Shown here: positions 33,401 through 37,739 of the stretch, piece after piece
Position numbering within the stretch: the first letter of the stretch is position 1
Layout of the letters: every line of letters begins with the position of its first letter
Assembly (NCBI RefSeq): GCF_965363235.1
Contig: NC_134841.1
Location: 53,031,078 to 53,095,077, forward strand
Length of the DNA: 64,000 nt
Origin: Mytilus galloprovincialis
Lineage: Eukaryota > Mollusca > Bivalvia > Mytilida > Mytilidae
Direction of reading: 5' to 3'
Translations under genes and position numbers: made by a program
The notes under the pieces: generated by a model
Told to the model about the DNA's origin: nothing
What the model saw: the letters and a program-made list of their open reading frames with translations, nothing else
Databases searched by the model: none

Positions 33401-33915
33401 AAGATTTGATTGCAAGCACTAATTATGAGGACCAGAGAAAATTATTGAGCATGTAAATTTGACATCTGTATTCATTTGTCGACATATGTGTCACGCAACA
33501 GCAATACAACACACAGGCATATTTTTATTTTATTACGCTTCTAATAAATCTTTAATACAACTAACGCCTAATAATTTTCTATGGTCATAAGCGTATTATG
33601 CACTTAGTTTTTTTTCAAATTTTGTTAAACAAAACCATGTATGTTTTAAAGTTGAAAAGAAGTCTTTAATACACAAATGTATTGCTGTATCATGTTTTAT
33701 ACCTAAAACTTTGGGTTTTTTTTTTTTTTGCGTTTTGTGTTGTTATTAATGGAAAATTTAATGCTTTCTACTTGACAGGTTCCAGTGTAGGCTACAGCAA
33801 GTTTCAACCGTCTAATAATTTAGATTCTAGTTACTTGTGTGCAGTACCATCTAACTCCACAGTCACCAGCATTACCTGTAATAATTTCGAATCGTTTACA
33901 CGGAATGAAAGCTGA
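5530..33915 (+). CDS. Multi-Ig-domain transmembrane receptor with ITIM (17 exons, spans introns)
   Basis: I assembled this gene from exons whose GT-AG borders and phases agree throughout. The order is signal peptide, eight Ig-like domains (D1 and D2 each split over two exons; D3-D8 one exon each, all phase 1-1), a short stem, a transmembrane helix and a four-exon cytoplasmic tail. The tail has an ITIM-type SQYSEI plus two other tyrosine motifs (SYTEIL, GYSKF). Counting the exon 9 duplication once, coding length is 2733 nt (about 910 residues plus stop), an exact multiple of three. Family knowledge suggests a cell-surface recognition or adhesion receptor that recruits SH2 phosphatases, like Siglec/CEACAM-type inhibitory receptors; orthology is not claimed. 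As written, exon 9 carries a 166-bp duplication that shifts the frame to a stop at 22961-22963, leaving a truncated product without the membrane anchor. Confidence 0.8.
6170..7050. mobile_element. Non-autonomous element with repeated TTTGCGCC termini
   Basis: The left side holds CCTTTTGCGCC, GGTATCATTTGCGCCAAAA and CATTTGCGCC. The right side holds their reverse complements in mirror order (TTTTGGCGCAAATGATACC at about 6870, TGGCGCAAAAGGATC at about 6950, GTTTGCGCC near 7035). A perfect 13-bp-arm hairpin lies at 6241-6274. The middle (about 6440-6790) has a decayed frame with an RQSMYRERIKL stretch recalling FLYWCH/MULE-type proteins; that link is tentative. Confidence 0.6.
7410..7553 (+). CDS. 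Ig receptor exon 2: first half of Ig domain 1 (V-set-like)
   Basis: The acceptor is TTTCTTTGTAG|GC and the donor TTG|GTAAGA; 144 nt, phase 1-1. It encodes the A-C' region of a V-type domain, with a GGDLTFGWEYSG stretch and a core Trp (VVMWEK). The usual B-strand Cys position appears to be Trp; the only Cys (TEC) lies upstream. Confidence 0.75.
7554..7680 (-). repeat. Dispersed repeat, family M4 (partial)
   Basis: It shares the order AAAATCACAAAAATAC...GAACACCGAGGAAA...AAGTCCCTAATCAAA with copies at 17160-17390 and 28330-28545, and with 42345-42560 in reverse. It begins right after the exon 2 donor. Confidence 0.6.
7730..7975 (+). repeat. T-tract and ~60-bp tandem repeat
   Basis: A T16 run is followed by about three imperfect units of TATCCATTCATTATTACAG TTATATACTTTATAT. 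It lies inside intron 2; the open frame across it is an effect of the repeat. Confidence 0.7.
7997..9200. other. Intron 2, mostly unassigned
   Basis: AT-rich. It includes a short patch (8590-8640, TTGATTGATTGTTGGTTG) resembling a common mollusc repeat and, near 9155-9180, a fragment of the family M3 end (GGCAACAGTAGTATACCGCTG). No exon with acceptable phase was seen. Confidence 0.3.
9205..10545 (+). mobile_element. Dead LINE (Jockey/CR1-like reverse transcriptase)
   Basis: Frame-broken matches run in the right order: an NQFVSVFTNEN start of the RT region; NNQYGFRAKRSCETQL; DFSKAFDK; an SGVP block; RLFADDCHLY (the FADD catalytic motif); SVRSLRVYMDF and HCPPKVKERAYHILVRPKVE; MYKVVHKLLAIP; and the C-terminal TRNIHSLKFLPYHCRINIYQ...FFPKNSYCLEHL. 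There are many stops and frameshifts. It is inserted in intron 2 of the Ig gene, same strand. Confidence 0.75.
10740..11145 (+). repeat. Dispersed repeat, family M2
   Basis: It contains CTTCCGGAGCACCTGAGATC then a TTTTCTATGTTG...TTGTCAGTTTATTTCGA...TTTCGTCCCTCTTGT segment. Related copies: 12240-12420 (minus, diverged), 26330-26560, 30420-30620 and 55225-55415. It directly follows the LINE, so it may also be a 3' derivative of some larger element. Confidence 0.75.
11337..11545 (-). repeat. SINE-like family S1 copy
   Basis: It carries, in reverse, the family core GAGTCTTTTGTAGACGAAAC then GCGTCTGGCGT, the end AATCCTGGTATCTATGATGAG, and the part related to TTGGTCCTCAATGCTC. Other copies are listed separately. 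Confidence 0.75.
11546..12230. other. Intron 2 sequence without recognised feature
   Basis: AT-rich. No Ig-type exon, RNA gene or clear repeat was seen. Confidence 0.3.
12240..12420 (-). repeat. Family M2, diverged minus-strand copy
   Basis: Read in reverse it gives CACGACGGGTTCTACCTATA...CAGACCATTTTGGTGAGG, in the same order as 10915-11000. Confidence 0.5.
12815..13035 (+). repeat. SINE-like family S1 copy
   Basis: It matches the S1 order: GAATTTTTGAAATACGAAGG, CTTAGCTGTATTTG, TTTTGGTCTTAATGCCC, GATTCAAGCGTCACTG, TCTTTTGTAAACGAAACGCG and AATCCTGGTTTCTATGACGAG. Confidence 0.75.
13160..13255 (+). repeat. SINE-like family S1, 3' part
   Basis: Only the 3' part is present (CGAGCGTCACTGATGAGTC, GCGCGTCTGGCGT, AATCCTGGTATCTATGATG). 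It lies 125 bp after the previous copy. Confidence 0.75.
13584..13748 (+). CDS. Ig receptor exon 3: second half of Ig domain 1
   Basis: The acceptor is ATAATTGTAG|GT and the donor TATA|GTAAGC; 165 nt, phase 1-1. It encodes the D-G strands with the hallmark LKSLKEEDSGTYKC (F-strand Asp, Tyr and Cys). It is separated from exon 2 by a 6.0-kb intron that contains a dead LINE. Confidence 0.85.
14426..14526 (+). CDS. Ig receptor exon 4: first half of Ig domain 2
   Basis: The acceptor is TGTCTTTTAG|AT and the donor GGACG|GTATGC; 101 nt, phase 1 to 0. It encodes PPSITYNSQTNKLSCTVADV followed by HYTWT, giving the B-strand Cys and C-strand Trp of an Ig domain. Confidence 0.75.
14776..14917 (+). CDS. 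Ig receptor exon 5: second half of Ig domain 2
   Basis: The acceptor is TTATTTTAAG|TT and the donor ATGG|GTGAGT; 142 nt, phase 0 to 1. It encodes ALIPKNSGVYTCVITGK, the F-strand Tyr-x-Cys, and one more Cys (EMCAV). The phase fits both neighbours. Confidence 0.75.
15323..15589 (+). CDS. Ig receptor exon 6: Ig domain 3
   Basis: The acceptor is GGTTTTATTCCAG|AA and the donor CTCA|GTAAGT; 267 nt, phase 1-1. A complete I/C2-type domain: DGQSVTLECYV (B Cys), WKWFRENEKG (C Trp), HGLNYKCTATNDAGE (F Tyr-x-Cys and the AxNxAG turn common in adhesion receptors). Confidence 0.9.
16060..16344 (+). CDS. Ig receptor exon 7: Ig domain 4
   Basis: The acceptor is TTCTTTTTAG|CA and the donor TTAT|GTAAGT; 285 nt, phase 1-1. 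It encodes SNLHIRCNISGNP (B Cys), VHWTK (C Trp) and RQEAGIYTCHV (F Tyr-x-Cys). Confidence 0.88.
16420..16600 (-). repeat. SINE-like family S1 copy
   Basis: A diverged minus-strand copy in intron 7 (AACCAGGATTTCAATTTTGC, GACGCTCGTACCG, GAAGCTCAAATCC, GAGGACCCAAAACTTC, CAAATACAGCTTA). Confidence 0.65.
16785..16860 (-). repeat. SINE-like family S1 fragment
   Basis: A short remnant: TACGCCTAACGCACGTTTCG and TACCAGGCTTATAATTT. Confidence 0.5.
17160..17395 (-). repeat. Dispersed repeat, family M4
   Basis: It contains AATCACAAAAGTACAGAACT, GGAAGTCCCTTATCAAATGG, TGTCATATTCCTGACTCGG, GAAAATGATGGATTAAGCC and TAAACCTCTCACTTATATGAC. It is similar to 28330-28545 and, reversed, to 42345-42560. Confidence 0.75.
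18060..18600 (+). repeat. Dispersed repeat, family M5
   Basis: It is similar to 42040-42360 in the same orientation (TTATGGATTCTTCAAAATTC, AATCTAGGTCTGTTTCTG, CAATGATGACTGCTGTAACC, TTGTTCACGCATCGTTGTAA). A 24-bp T-run lies at about 18432-18458. Confidence 0.7.
19090..19615 (+). repeat. SINE-like family S1 copy, interrupted by a MITE
   Basis: It runs from GAAAAACTAAGGATTTTC through TTTTGGTCCTCAACGCTC and GACGAAACGCGCGTCTGGCG, is broken at 19291 and resumes at 19574 with AAATTATAATCCTGGTACC. The intact order is known from the copy at 13160-13255. Confidence 0.8.
19292..19573. mobile_element. 282-bp MITE with TTAA target duplication
   Basis: It is flanked by TTAA at 19288-19291 and 19574-19577. 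The inverted ends GGTGGTACCCAACAC / GTGTTAGGTACCACC match with one mismatch. There is no ORF. TTAA duplication is the piggyBac signature, so this is probably a piggyBac-type non-autonomous element. Confidence 0.85.
19907..20179 (+). CDS. Ig receptor exon 8: Ig domain 5 (CNPxC type)
   Basis: The acceptor is a T-rich tract then TTTCAG|AC, the donor CATT|GTAAGT; 273 nt, phase 1-1. It encodes VLCSANCNPGCAFNWQTPSG, with two extra Cys between the B-strand Cys and the Trp, and NMNGTYTCSAS. It is closely similar to exon 10. Confidence 0.9.
20835..21905 (-). repeat. Family M6 fragment joined to family M1 (minus)
   Basis: 20840-21150 carries the common mussel repeat (AAAAGAAGATGTGATATGAT, ACAACTATAGGTCACC, CATACCGCATAG, GGCCCCGAAATGACA). 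21150-21905 is M1 in reverse (CTAACCTGAGACAGTGG, GTACAGATCTGAGAGTACTC, CATCCAACATCCAATGG, GAGGATGTGCTATCCCG), compare 3780-4440. Confidence 0.8.
21906..22660. other. Intron 8 sequence without recognised feature
   Basis: AT-rich, with only short T- and A-runs. No exon or repeat family was recognised. Confidence 0.3.
22719..23160 (+). CDS. Ig receptor exon 9: Ig domain 6, disrupted by a 166-bp tandem duplication
   Basis: The acceptor is CCATTTTGCAG|AT and the donor ACAT|GTAAGT. The exon is 442 nt, of which 166 nt (22786-22951) are repeated exactly at 22952-23117. With one copy it would be 276 nt, phase 1-1, and encode VCKAGGYPSPNITWHYMG and GGIYFCHVNNGIGE. With both copies the frame shifts and meets TAA at 22961-22963. 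Skipping the whole exon would keep the frame of its neighbours. Confidence 0.85.
22786..23117 (+). repeat. Exact 166-bp tandem duplication inside Ig exon 9
   Basis: 22786-22951 and 22952-23117 appear identical, with a breakpoint at ACTAGTCTG. The length is not a multiple of three. The lack of divergence means it is either very recent or an assembly or haplotype-join artefact. Confidence 0.95.
23540..23800 (+). repeat. Dispersed repeat, family M3 (+ copy)
   Basis: It contains GTGCGAGGTTTGAC, ACCAGGTTCAACCCACC, GTCGTTGTTCTTCTCTTATA, GTTTCCCTAAGTTTTAG and GCGGTATACTACTGTTGCC. Copies: 27680-27900, 44218-44355 and, in reverse, 54190-54660. Confidence 0.8.
24095..24364 (+). CDS. Ig receptor exon 10: Ig domain 7 (CNPxC type)
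   Basis: The acceptor is TGTATTTTACAG|AT and the donor TACT|GTAAGA; 270 nt, phase 1-1. It encodes ITCSATCNPVCSYIWQKPDG and DMSGTYLCTAENE, the same extra-Cys pattern as exon 8. Confidence 0.9.
24917..25171 (+). CDS. Ig receptor exon 11: Ig domain 8
   Basis: The acceptor is ACATTTTAG|AT and the donor CCAT|GTAAGT; 255 nt, phase 1-1. It encodes LQIVCEADGYPFPNITWSKN and CGDSGYYTCTVTNGIG, closely similar to exon 9. This is the membrane-proximal Ig domain. Confidence 0.9.
25348..25495. mobile_element. Palindromic MITE, family P1
   Basis: The outer arms TTACGTAGTGTGCTAGTGA / AGTCATTAGCACACTATGTAA enclose an inner perfect hairpin ATTCCATATAGGAT...ATCCTTATATGGAAT. It lies in intron 11 of the Ig gene. 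A second copy in opposite orientation lies at 33092-33252. Confidence 0.8.
25935..25991 (+). CDS. Ig receptor exon 12: stem, or alternative 3' exon
   Basis: The acceptor is TTATTATAG|GT. With a donor GGAA|GTACAA the exon is 57 nt, phase 1-1, and adds a Thr/Gly-rich stem (GHIQEDTTTVTFENGTGG) with a possible N-glycosylation site. If the weak donor is not used, the frame reads on to TAA at 26015-26017, giving a form without the membrane helix. Confidence 0.5.
26330..26560 (+). repeat. Family M2 copy
   Basis: It contains CAGAGCACCTGAGACCAGCCC, TTTTCCATTTTGTG and TTGTTATCTTTCGCTTCTCC in the same order as 10960-11140. Confidence 0.6.
26917..27022 (+). CDS. Ig receptor exon 13: transmembrane helix
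   Basis: The acceptor is ACGTTTTAG|AT and the donor AACG|GTAAAT; 106 nt, phase 1 to 2. It encodes a Gly/Ala/Val/Ile-rich helix (VYVGIGGGIFVAVAIAVSF) followed by a basic stop-transfer (IKGQR), giving type I topology. Confidence 0.85.
27680..27900 (+). repeat. Family M3 copy
   Basis: It matches 44218-44355 almost exactly over GTCGTTGTTCTCCTCTTATA to GGTATACTACTTTTGCC. A (CTT)7 run follows at 27962-27985, preceded by AATAAA, which looks like the 3' end of a retroposed sequence. Confidence 0.75.
28330..28545 (-). repeat. Family M4 copy
   Basis: It carries ACGGAATTCAGAGGAAAATC, GGAAAGTCCTTAATCACATGG, GTCATATTCCAGACTTGG and TAAACCTCTCACTTTG. A second, shorter relative follows at 28850-28950 (ACCGAACTCCCAGGTAAAT twice). 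Confidence 0.75.
29348..29454 (+). CDS. Ig receptor exon 14: cytoplasmic, SYTEIL motif
   Basis: The acceptor is TCAATTGTAG|AC and the donor CCAG|GTACAA; 107 nt, phase 2 to 1. It encodes a polar segment with NDSYTEILDIDV. YTEI fits a YxxI/L sorting or SH2 motif but has Asp at -2, so it misses the strict ITIM consensus. Confidence 0.65.
29675..30030. repeat. Self-complementary patch of AGATAA/TAGGATTTTC motifs
   Basis: Short motifs (GAGATAATCG, TCAGAAAATCCTAG, GAGATAACTAGGATTTTC, CTGAGAAAATCTTAG) occur on both strands across 350 bp. It looks like a decayed fold-back element. It starts about 220 bp after exon 14. Confidence 0.45.
30030..30165 (+). repeat. Internally deleted M1/M6 composite
   Basis: CACTGTCCCAGGTTAG and CATCCCGCTAACATGTTTAA are joined directly to TGTGTCATTTTGGTCTCC and ATTGGCAATCATACCACATC. 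Between these, the longer copy at 51080-51405 has about 230 bp. Confidence 0.7.
30420..30620 (+). repeat. Family M2 copy
   Basis: GATCTGCTTACCCTTCCGGAG, TTTTTAGTTTCTATGTTG and GGCGTTGACAGTTTG follow the order in 10945-11090. Confidence 0.7.
30856..31010 (+). repeat. 31-bp minisatellite, five units
   Basis: Units of TAGTCCCTAGTGTAAACGG plus TGTATAATTTA-type spacer recur about five times. Two subtypes alternate (TAGTCCC/TAGTCCCC; GGTGTA/GGTTTA), giving a 62-bp higher-order period. It lies in intron 14. Confidence 0.9.
31015..32640. other. Introns 14 and 15, little recognised
   Basis: Apart from micro-exon 15 at 31538-31571, I see AT-rich sequence only. No ORF above background and no named repeat. 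Confidence 0.3.
31538..31571 (+). CDS. Ig receptor exon 15: cytoplasmic, ITIM
   Basis: The acceptor is TTTTATTACAG|TC and the donor ACGG|GTAAGG; 34 nt, phase 1 to 2. It encodes VVSQYSEITED. SQYSEI satisfies the ITIM consensus (S/I/V/L-x-Y-x-x-I/V/L). This micro-exon is supported by strong splice sites and correct phase on both sides. Confidence 0.65.
32664..32716 (+). CDS. Ig receptor exon 16: cytoplasmic linker
   Basis: The acceptor is TATCTTTAG|CA and the donor GGTG|GTAAGA; 53 nt, phase 2 to 1. It encodes an acidic, Pro-containing linker (NTVEEPHSTDDPREPSG). Confidence 0.6.
33092..33252. mobile_element. Palindromic MITE, family P1 (inverted relative to 25348)
   Basis: GGTAAGATAAATTCGTTACA then TAGTGTGC at the left is the reverse complement of 25454-25495. 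The right end is ACACACTATGTAACTTA, and the inner arms pair through CGATATATAC. It lies in intron 16. Confidence 0.8.
33779..33915 (+). CDS. Ig receptor exon 17: C-terminus
   Basis: The acceptor is CTACTTGACAG|GT, entering in phase 1; it ends at TGA 33913-33915. It encodes SSVGYSKFQPSNN and a Ser/Asn-rich tail. A candidate poly(A) signal AATAAA lies at 34480-34485, after a repeat-like 3' region. Confidence 0.65.
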
Positions 33916-34485
33916 ATTGTCTTGTCGGACATACAACAATTATACACCCAACATAACAACAGTTATAAAGCAACTTTTCGAAATCCGTCGCTGGGCTTCT
34001 AAAATGTCGTATATGACTTTTTTGGCTAAAAATACTTTTTGACACCAATGGTCTGGGCGGGAGGAAATCTTTCGTATTACAAAATAGAAAACAGTTAGAC
34101 CAATCAAAATGTGTGAAATAAGACATATTACACAATTGCCAATGTCCGTTGTTTGTAAAGTTTGCTTCCAAAATGTTGTATGAAAACTTGAAAATCGTTG
34201 TAGAATAGCTTTGGGGAAAAAATAATTATAGTACATTTCTTTATTTCTGTGAAAATAATTTAAGTTCTTGGATAATCCAGAAATGTCAAAGTTTTTATTT
34301 CACTGCTATTTACAAAAATGTTCAAGTTCACATACGACATTTTGGAAGCATGCATTTTGCCAAAATTTTCAAAGCCTGTTTGTGAGATATTTTTTTCTTG
34401 AAAAATTTGTAATTTACAACATTTTAGAAGCCCAGCGACGAATCAATTTTATTTGGAATCAGTAGTCGACAGCTTCCACAATAAA
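33916..34485 (+). other. 3' UTR of the Ig gene with a fold-back segment
   Basis: Sequence after the TGA contains CTTCTAAAATGTCGTATATG and, inverted further on, TTTACAACATTTTAGAAGCC, with other mirrored pieces (GCTTCCAAAATGTTGTATG / CATACGACATTTTGGAAGC). AATAAA at 34480-34485 is a candidate poly(A) signal. Confidence 0.5.
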
Positions 34486-34519
34486 GCACATTACCTTTTG
34501 ATCTTGATGTAATTATGTC

Positions 34520-34860
34520 CTAAAACTACTACAATGTCGATATGAGATAAGATAAGATAAATAAAAAAAAACAATAGATATAAAAAAGAAGATGTGGTAC
34601 TATTGCCAATGAGACAACTGTCCACCAGACACCAAAATGACACAGACATTAACAACTATAGGTCAGCGTACGGCCTTCAACAATGAGCAAAGGCTTAAGC
34701 CCATACCGCATAGTCAGCTATAAAAGGCCCCGATATGACAATGTAAAACAACTCAAACGAGAAAACTAACGGCATTATTTATATATAAAAAGAATGAACG
34801 AAAAACAAATATGTAACACATAAACAAACGACAACCACTGAATTACAGGCTCCAGAGGTC
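34520..34860 (+). repeat. Family M6 (common mussel repeat)
   Basis: It runs from AAAAAGAAGATGTGGTACTA through GCCAATGAGACAACTGTCC, GACATTAACAACTATAGGTC, GCCCATACCGCATAGTC and AAAAGGCCCCGATATGACA to CACTGAATTACAGGCTCC. Copies: 20840-21150, 51080-51405 (minus), 54048-54200 and 54760-55020. Confidence 0.85.
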
Positions 34861-35069
34861 CAATCATAGGCATAATCAGTACATTGATTTTCACACAATT
34901 GCAATAGACAATACACAAGAAAATACAAAATAGAAATACAACTGGGGAAGAAAACAATGAAAATAATACATGAAGTCACGTAAACCAGTATGTTTAGTGT
35001 TTATTGACCATGCACCAGAAGCAGCATCATACCCATTATGAAAAAAAACTTTTTCAGTGAAATCCTTCC

Positions 35070-35316
35070 TCGTGGCTGGTGCATATGAACAAATAATATT
35101 GTTGTTCATATGAAGAAGTCACTAAGGGCAGGTGCTTATAGGACACTCAAACCTATACACAGAAATATAAACACTTGAACACTTTACAACACAAGCATAA
35201 ACTAATACTAAAAAAGAATTACTATATTATGGTCCTCCTTGTGGCTAATGCACATAAATAAGATTAATGTGTAGTTATACAAATACAGGAGCCACCAAGG
35301 GCAGGTGCTTAGCTAA
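35070..35316 (+). repeat. Two imperfect copies of a ~100-bp unit flanking a transposon
   Basis: CCTCGTGGCTGGTGCATATG...CACTAAGGGCAGGTGCTTA (35074-35138) resembles CCTTGTGGCTAATGCACATA...CACCAAGGGCAGGTGCTTA (35236-35312). The second copy is cut at its right end by the transposon starting at 35317. Confidence 0.65.
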
Positions 35317-35339
35317 GTCCAATATTTTGGGACAATTGA

Positions 35340-35935
35340 TCACTTAATGGTAAAAGCATGAAATTTTGCACAGTGTTAGTTATGATGCTTATAAACATTT
35401 TTGGATATGGAGCCATACAAAAAAAAATCCACAATGGCCGCCAATTTCAAAATAGCTGCCAACAGTGATGAAGCTGAGTCCAAAAATATAGTATTATTTA
35501 TCATTAGAAAATAAAAGCACAAAACTTCGCATATTGCTGGTTATGATGGTAATTAATATTTTCTGAATATGGAAAAATAAAAAAATAATTCTATAATGGC
35601 CGCCCACAGTCATGAAACAGAGTCCAAAAATAAAGTATAATTTATCAATTGAAAATAAAAGCACACCACTTTGCATATTGCTATTAATGATGCTTATTAA
35701 TCTTAACGAATATTAAACAATCAAAAATAATCTCAAAATGGCCGACAAATTCAAAATGGCGGCCAACAGTCATTAGGCAGAATAAAAAAAAAATAGGTTT
35801 AATTGAACATTTAAAAATAAAAGCACAAAACTTTGTATATTGCATATGATGCTAATTTATCTTTTCTGAATATGGAAAACAATTCGATAATGGCCGACAA
35901 ATTCAAAATGGCCGCCAAAAGTCTTATTTTCAAAC
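35340..35935 (+). repeat. Left subterminal array of the transposon (~150-bp units)
   Basis: Four degenerate units each contain AAAAGCA(C/T)(A/G)AAA CTT, a GCATATTG or related core, GAATATGGA and CAAAATGGCCGCCAA, then AACAGTCAT. They are direct repeats within the left end. Confidence 0.8.
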
Positions 35936-36057
35936 ATTATATCGTGTATATCTAGAAAGCCATTAACAATCAACAAATAGTTGTGTTTTGCGAAAATTTC
36001 AAGATTTCAGGTTATCATCTTGAATTACATACATTTTGTTTGTCTTTTTGACTTTTG

Positions 36058-36117
36058 TGATTCAAGCGTCACTGATACGTCATTTGTAGACGAAACACGC
36101 GTCTGGCATACAGAAGT
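36058..36117 (+). repeat. SINE-like family S1 fragment inside the transposon
   Basis: GATTCAAGCGTCACTGATAC...GACGAAACACGCGTCTGGC lies about 50 bp before the first ORF. It is too short to tell insertion from shared ancestry. Confidence 0.65.
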
Positions 36118-36165
36118 TATCCACAAGGAATATATAAACAAATTTACGATCATAGTTCTTACAAC

Positions 36166-37353
36166 ATGGCTACTGAAAAGACATTCAGGGTATCAAGTGT
36201 AGAATATGACAAACCAACTAAATCAAATAATATTGATTGGGCAAATTGCATCCTATGCCAAGAAATTATAGATGAAAAACTGATATGCCCATTTGGTTCT
36301 AAACGTCTCAATGTTGGGGCTGGTTATCAATCTTTAGCTGACAATATTAAGAAGTTTCATGCATTGCGATTAATGCCTGAAGGCATTAATGTGTGCATTG
36401 AAAACTTAGATGAGGGATCTGGAATAGCACAGTCTTTCATTGACCACAAGGCATGTTGGCATAAATCTTGCAACTTAAAACTGAACAGGACAAAGTTAAA
36501 TAGAGCAGAAAAACGAACATCACGTGAGAGTATAGATGAAGCCACCACATCTCAAAAAAAAACTAGACATAGCTTTTCCGTTCAGTCCACCAGTAACCCG
36601 TCTGTGTGCTTTTTCTGTAATGAAAATGACCAAGAAGCCCTTCATGAGTCCTCAACATTTGGACAAGATACACGTGTGAGAGAATGTGCAGTAAAATTAA
36701 ATGACACATTGTTGCTTGCAAAGTTAAGTGCTGGTGATCTAATTGCACAGGAGGCAAAGTACCACTCTAAATGTTTAGTTTCCCTATATAATCGTGCATC
36801 TCGAATTGAAATGAAAAATGATAATGTCGAATCTAAGAAAGAAATGCAAATCCATGGCATTGCTTTTTCAGAACTAGTCTCTTATATAAATGAAACAAGG
36901 TCATGCGATGAGACCATAAGTGTTTACAAATTGTCAGATCTATGTAAACTGTATACGGAAAGAATAACATGTCTAGGTGCAGATGTTTCATCTAGAGTTA
37001 ATAGTTCACGACTAAAAGACAGAATTGTATCTAATTTCCCAGACTTAGATGCTTACAAACAAGGCCGTGAAAACATTCTTGCTTTCAAAGATGACATTGG
37101 TCCTGCATTGAAGAGAGTCTGCTTAGAAGACTTTGATAATGAGTTTGTCAACATATCAAAAGCAGCTACGTTTGTTCGTAAAGATATTTTCGCATCAAAT
37201 TCAGAATTCAAAGGAACCTTCCCAAAGGGATGTCAGGAAGCTTCTGTACCCCAGTCATTGCTTTCTTTAATCAGTATGATTCAGTTTGGACCCAACATTC
37301 AGGACCGTTCCTATTCTCAGTCGACATTAACAATAGCACAGCTTCCAATCTAA
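36166..37353 (+). CDS. Transposon protein, N-terminal part (two zinc-finger-like modules), interrupted
   Basis: The ATG at 36166 starts a 395-codon frame. Two similar Cys/His modules are visible: C28-x2-C31 with H99-x2-C102, and C148-x2-C151 with H200-x2-C203 (HKSC and HSKC). These are probably treble-clef-type DNA-binding or structural modules. A predicted helical region follows to about residue 370. The frame ends in TAA only because a MITE is inserted at 37346; the natural continuation is the frame beginning at 37738, in the same register once the insert and one target copy are set aside. The last few residues before the stop come from the MITE. The family is known to me only as uncharacterised proteins. 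Confidence 0.8.
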   Translation: MATEKTFRVSSVEYDKPTKSNNIDWANCILCQEIIDEKLICPFGSKRLNVGAGYQSLADNIKKFHALRLMPEGINVCIENLDEGSGIAQSFIDHKACWHKSCNLKLNRTKLNRAEKRTSRESIDEATTSQKKTRHSFSVQSTSNPSVCFFCNENDQEALHESSTFGQDTRVRECAVKLNDTLLLAKLSAGDLIAQEAKYHSKCLVSLYNRASRIEMKNDNVESKKEMQIHGIAFSELVSYINETRSCDETISVYKLSDLCKLYTERITCLGADVSSRVNSSRLKDRIVSNFPDLDAYKQGRENILAFKDDIGPALKRVCLEDFDNEFVNISKAATFVRKDIFASNSEFKGTFPKGCQEASVPQSLLSLISMIQFGPNIQDRSYSQSTLTIAQLPI

Positions 37354-37728
37354 TTAAAAACCGATCTCTCACCGCTCCTGTGTCTGATATGTCGCGTGGG
37401 AGATCTAACGAAACCCGCTTTGAGGTCACATGTGAGTGACCTCGTAGGTGTGTCTTTTTCGACCAATGAAATTGAGTCTTCCACGATCTTGGAAGTTTAA
37501 CGTAAGGCAAAGGGATGTAACTCATTTTATTTACGACGAAATCGTCAGTCAAAATAATTCATAAACTTTTTTGATTGGCTTATAAATAGGTCGTCAACTC
37601 ATTTGCATATCTTTATAAATTCATGACTTTTAGTTCACTCACATGTGACCTCAAAGCCGGTTTCGTTAGATCTCCCACGCGACATATCAGAAACAGGAGC
37701 GATGAGAGATCGGATTTTAATTAGATTG
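37346..37728. mobile_element. 383-bp Mutator-like MITE inserted in the transposon ORF
   Basis: The 94-bp terminal inverted repeats (37346-37439 and 37635-37728) start CAATCTAATTAAAA and end TTTTAATTAGATTG. A 9-bp target duplication CACAGCTTC lies at 37337-37345 and 37729-37737. Long inverted ends plus a 9-bp duplication are the MULE signature. There is no ORF. Confidence 0.93.
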
Positions 37729-37739
37729 CACAGCTTCTG

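Noticed and set aside
36357..36860. Minus-strand frames within 36357-36860
   Set aside because: They are shadows of the plus-strand transposon protein.
37230..37552. Frames crossing the start of the MITE
   Set aside because: They read through inverted-repeat sequence and have no family features.
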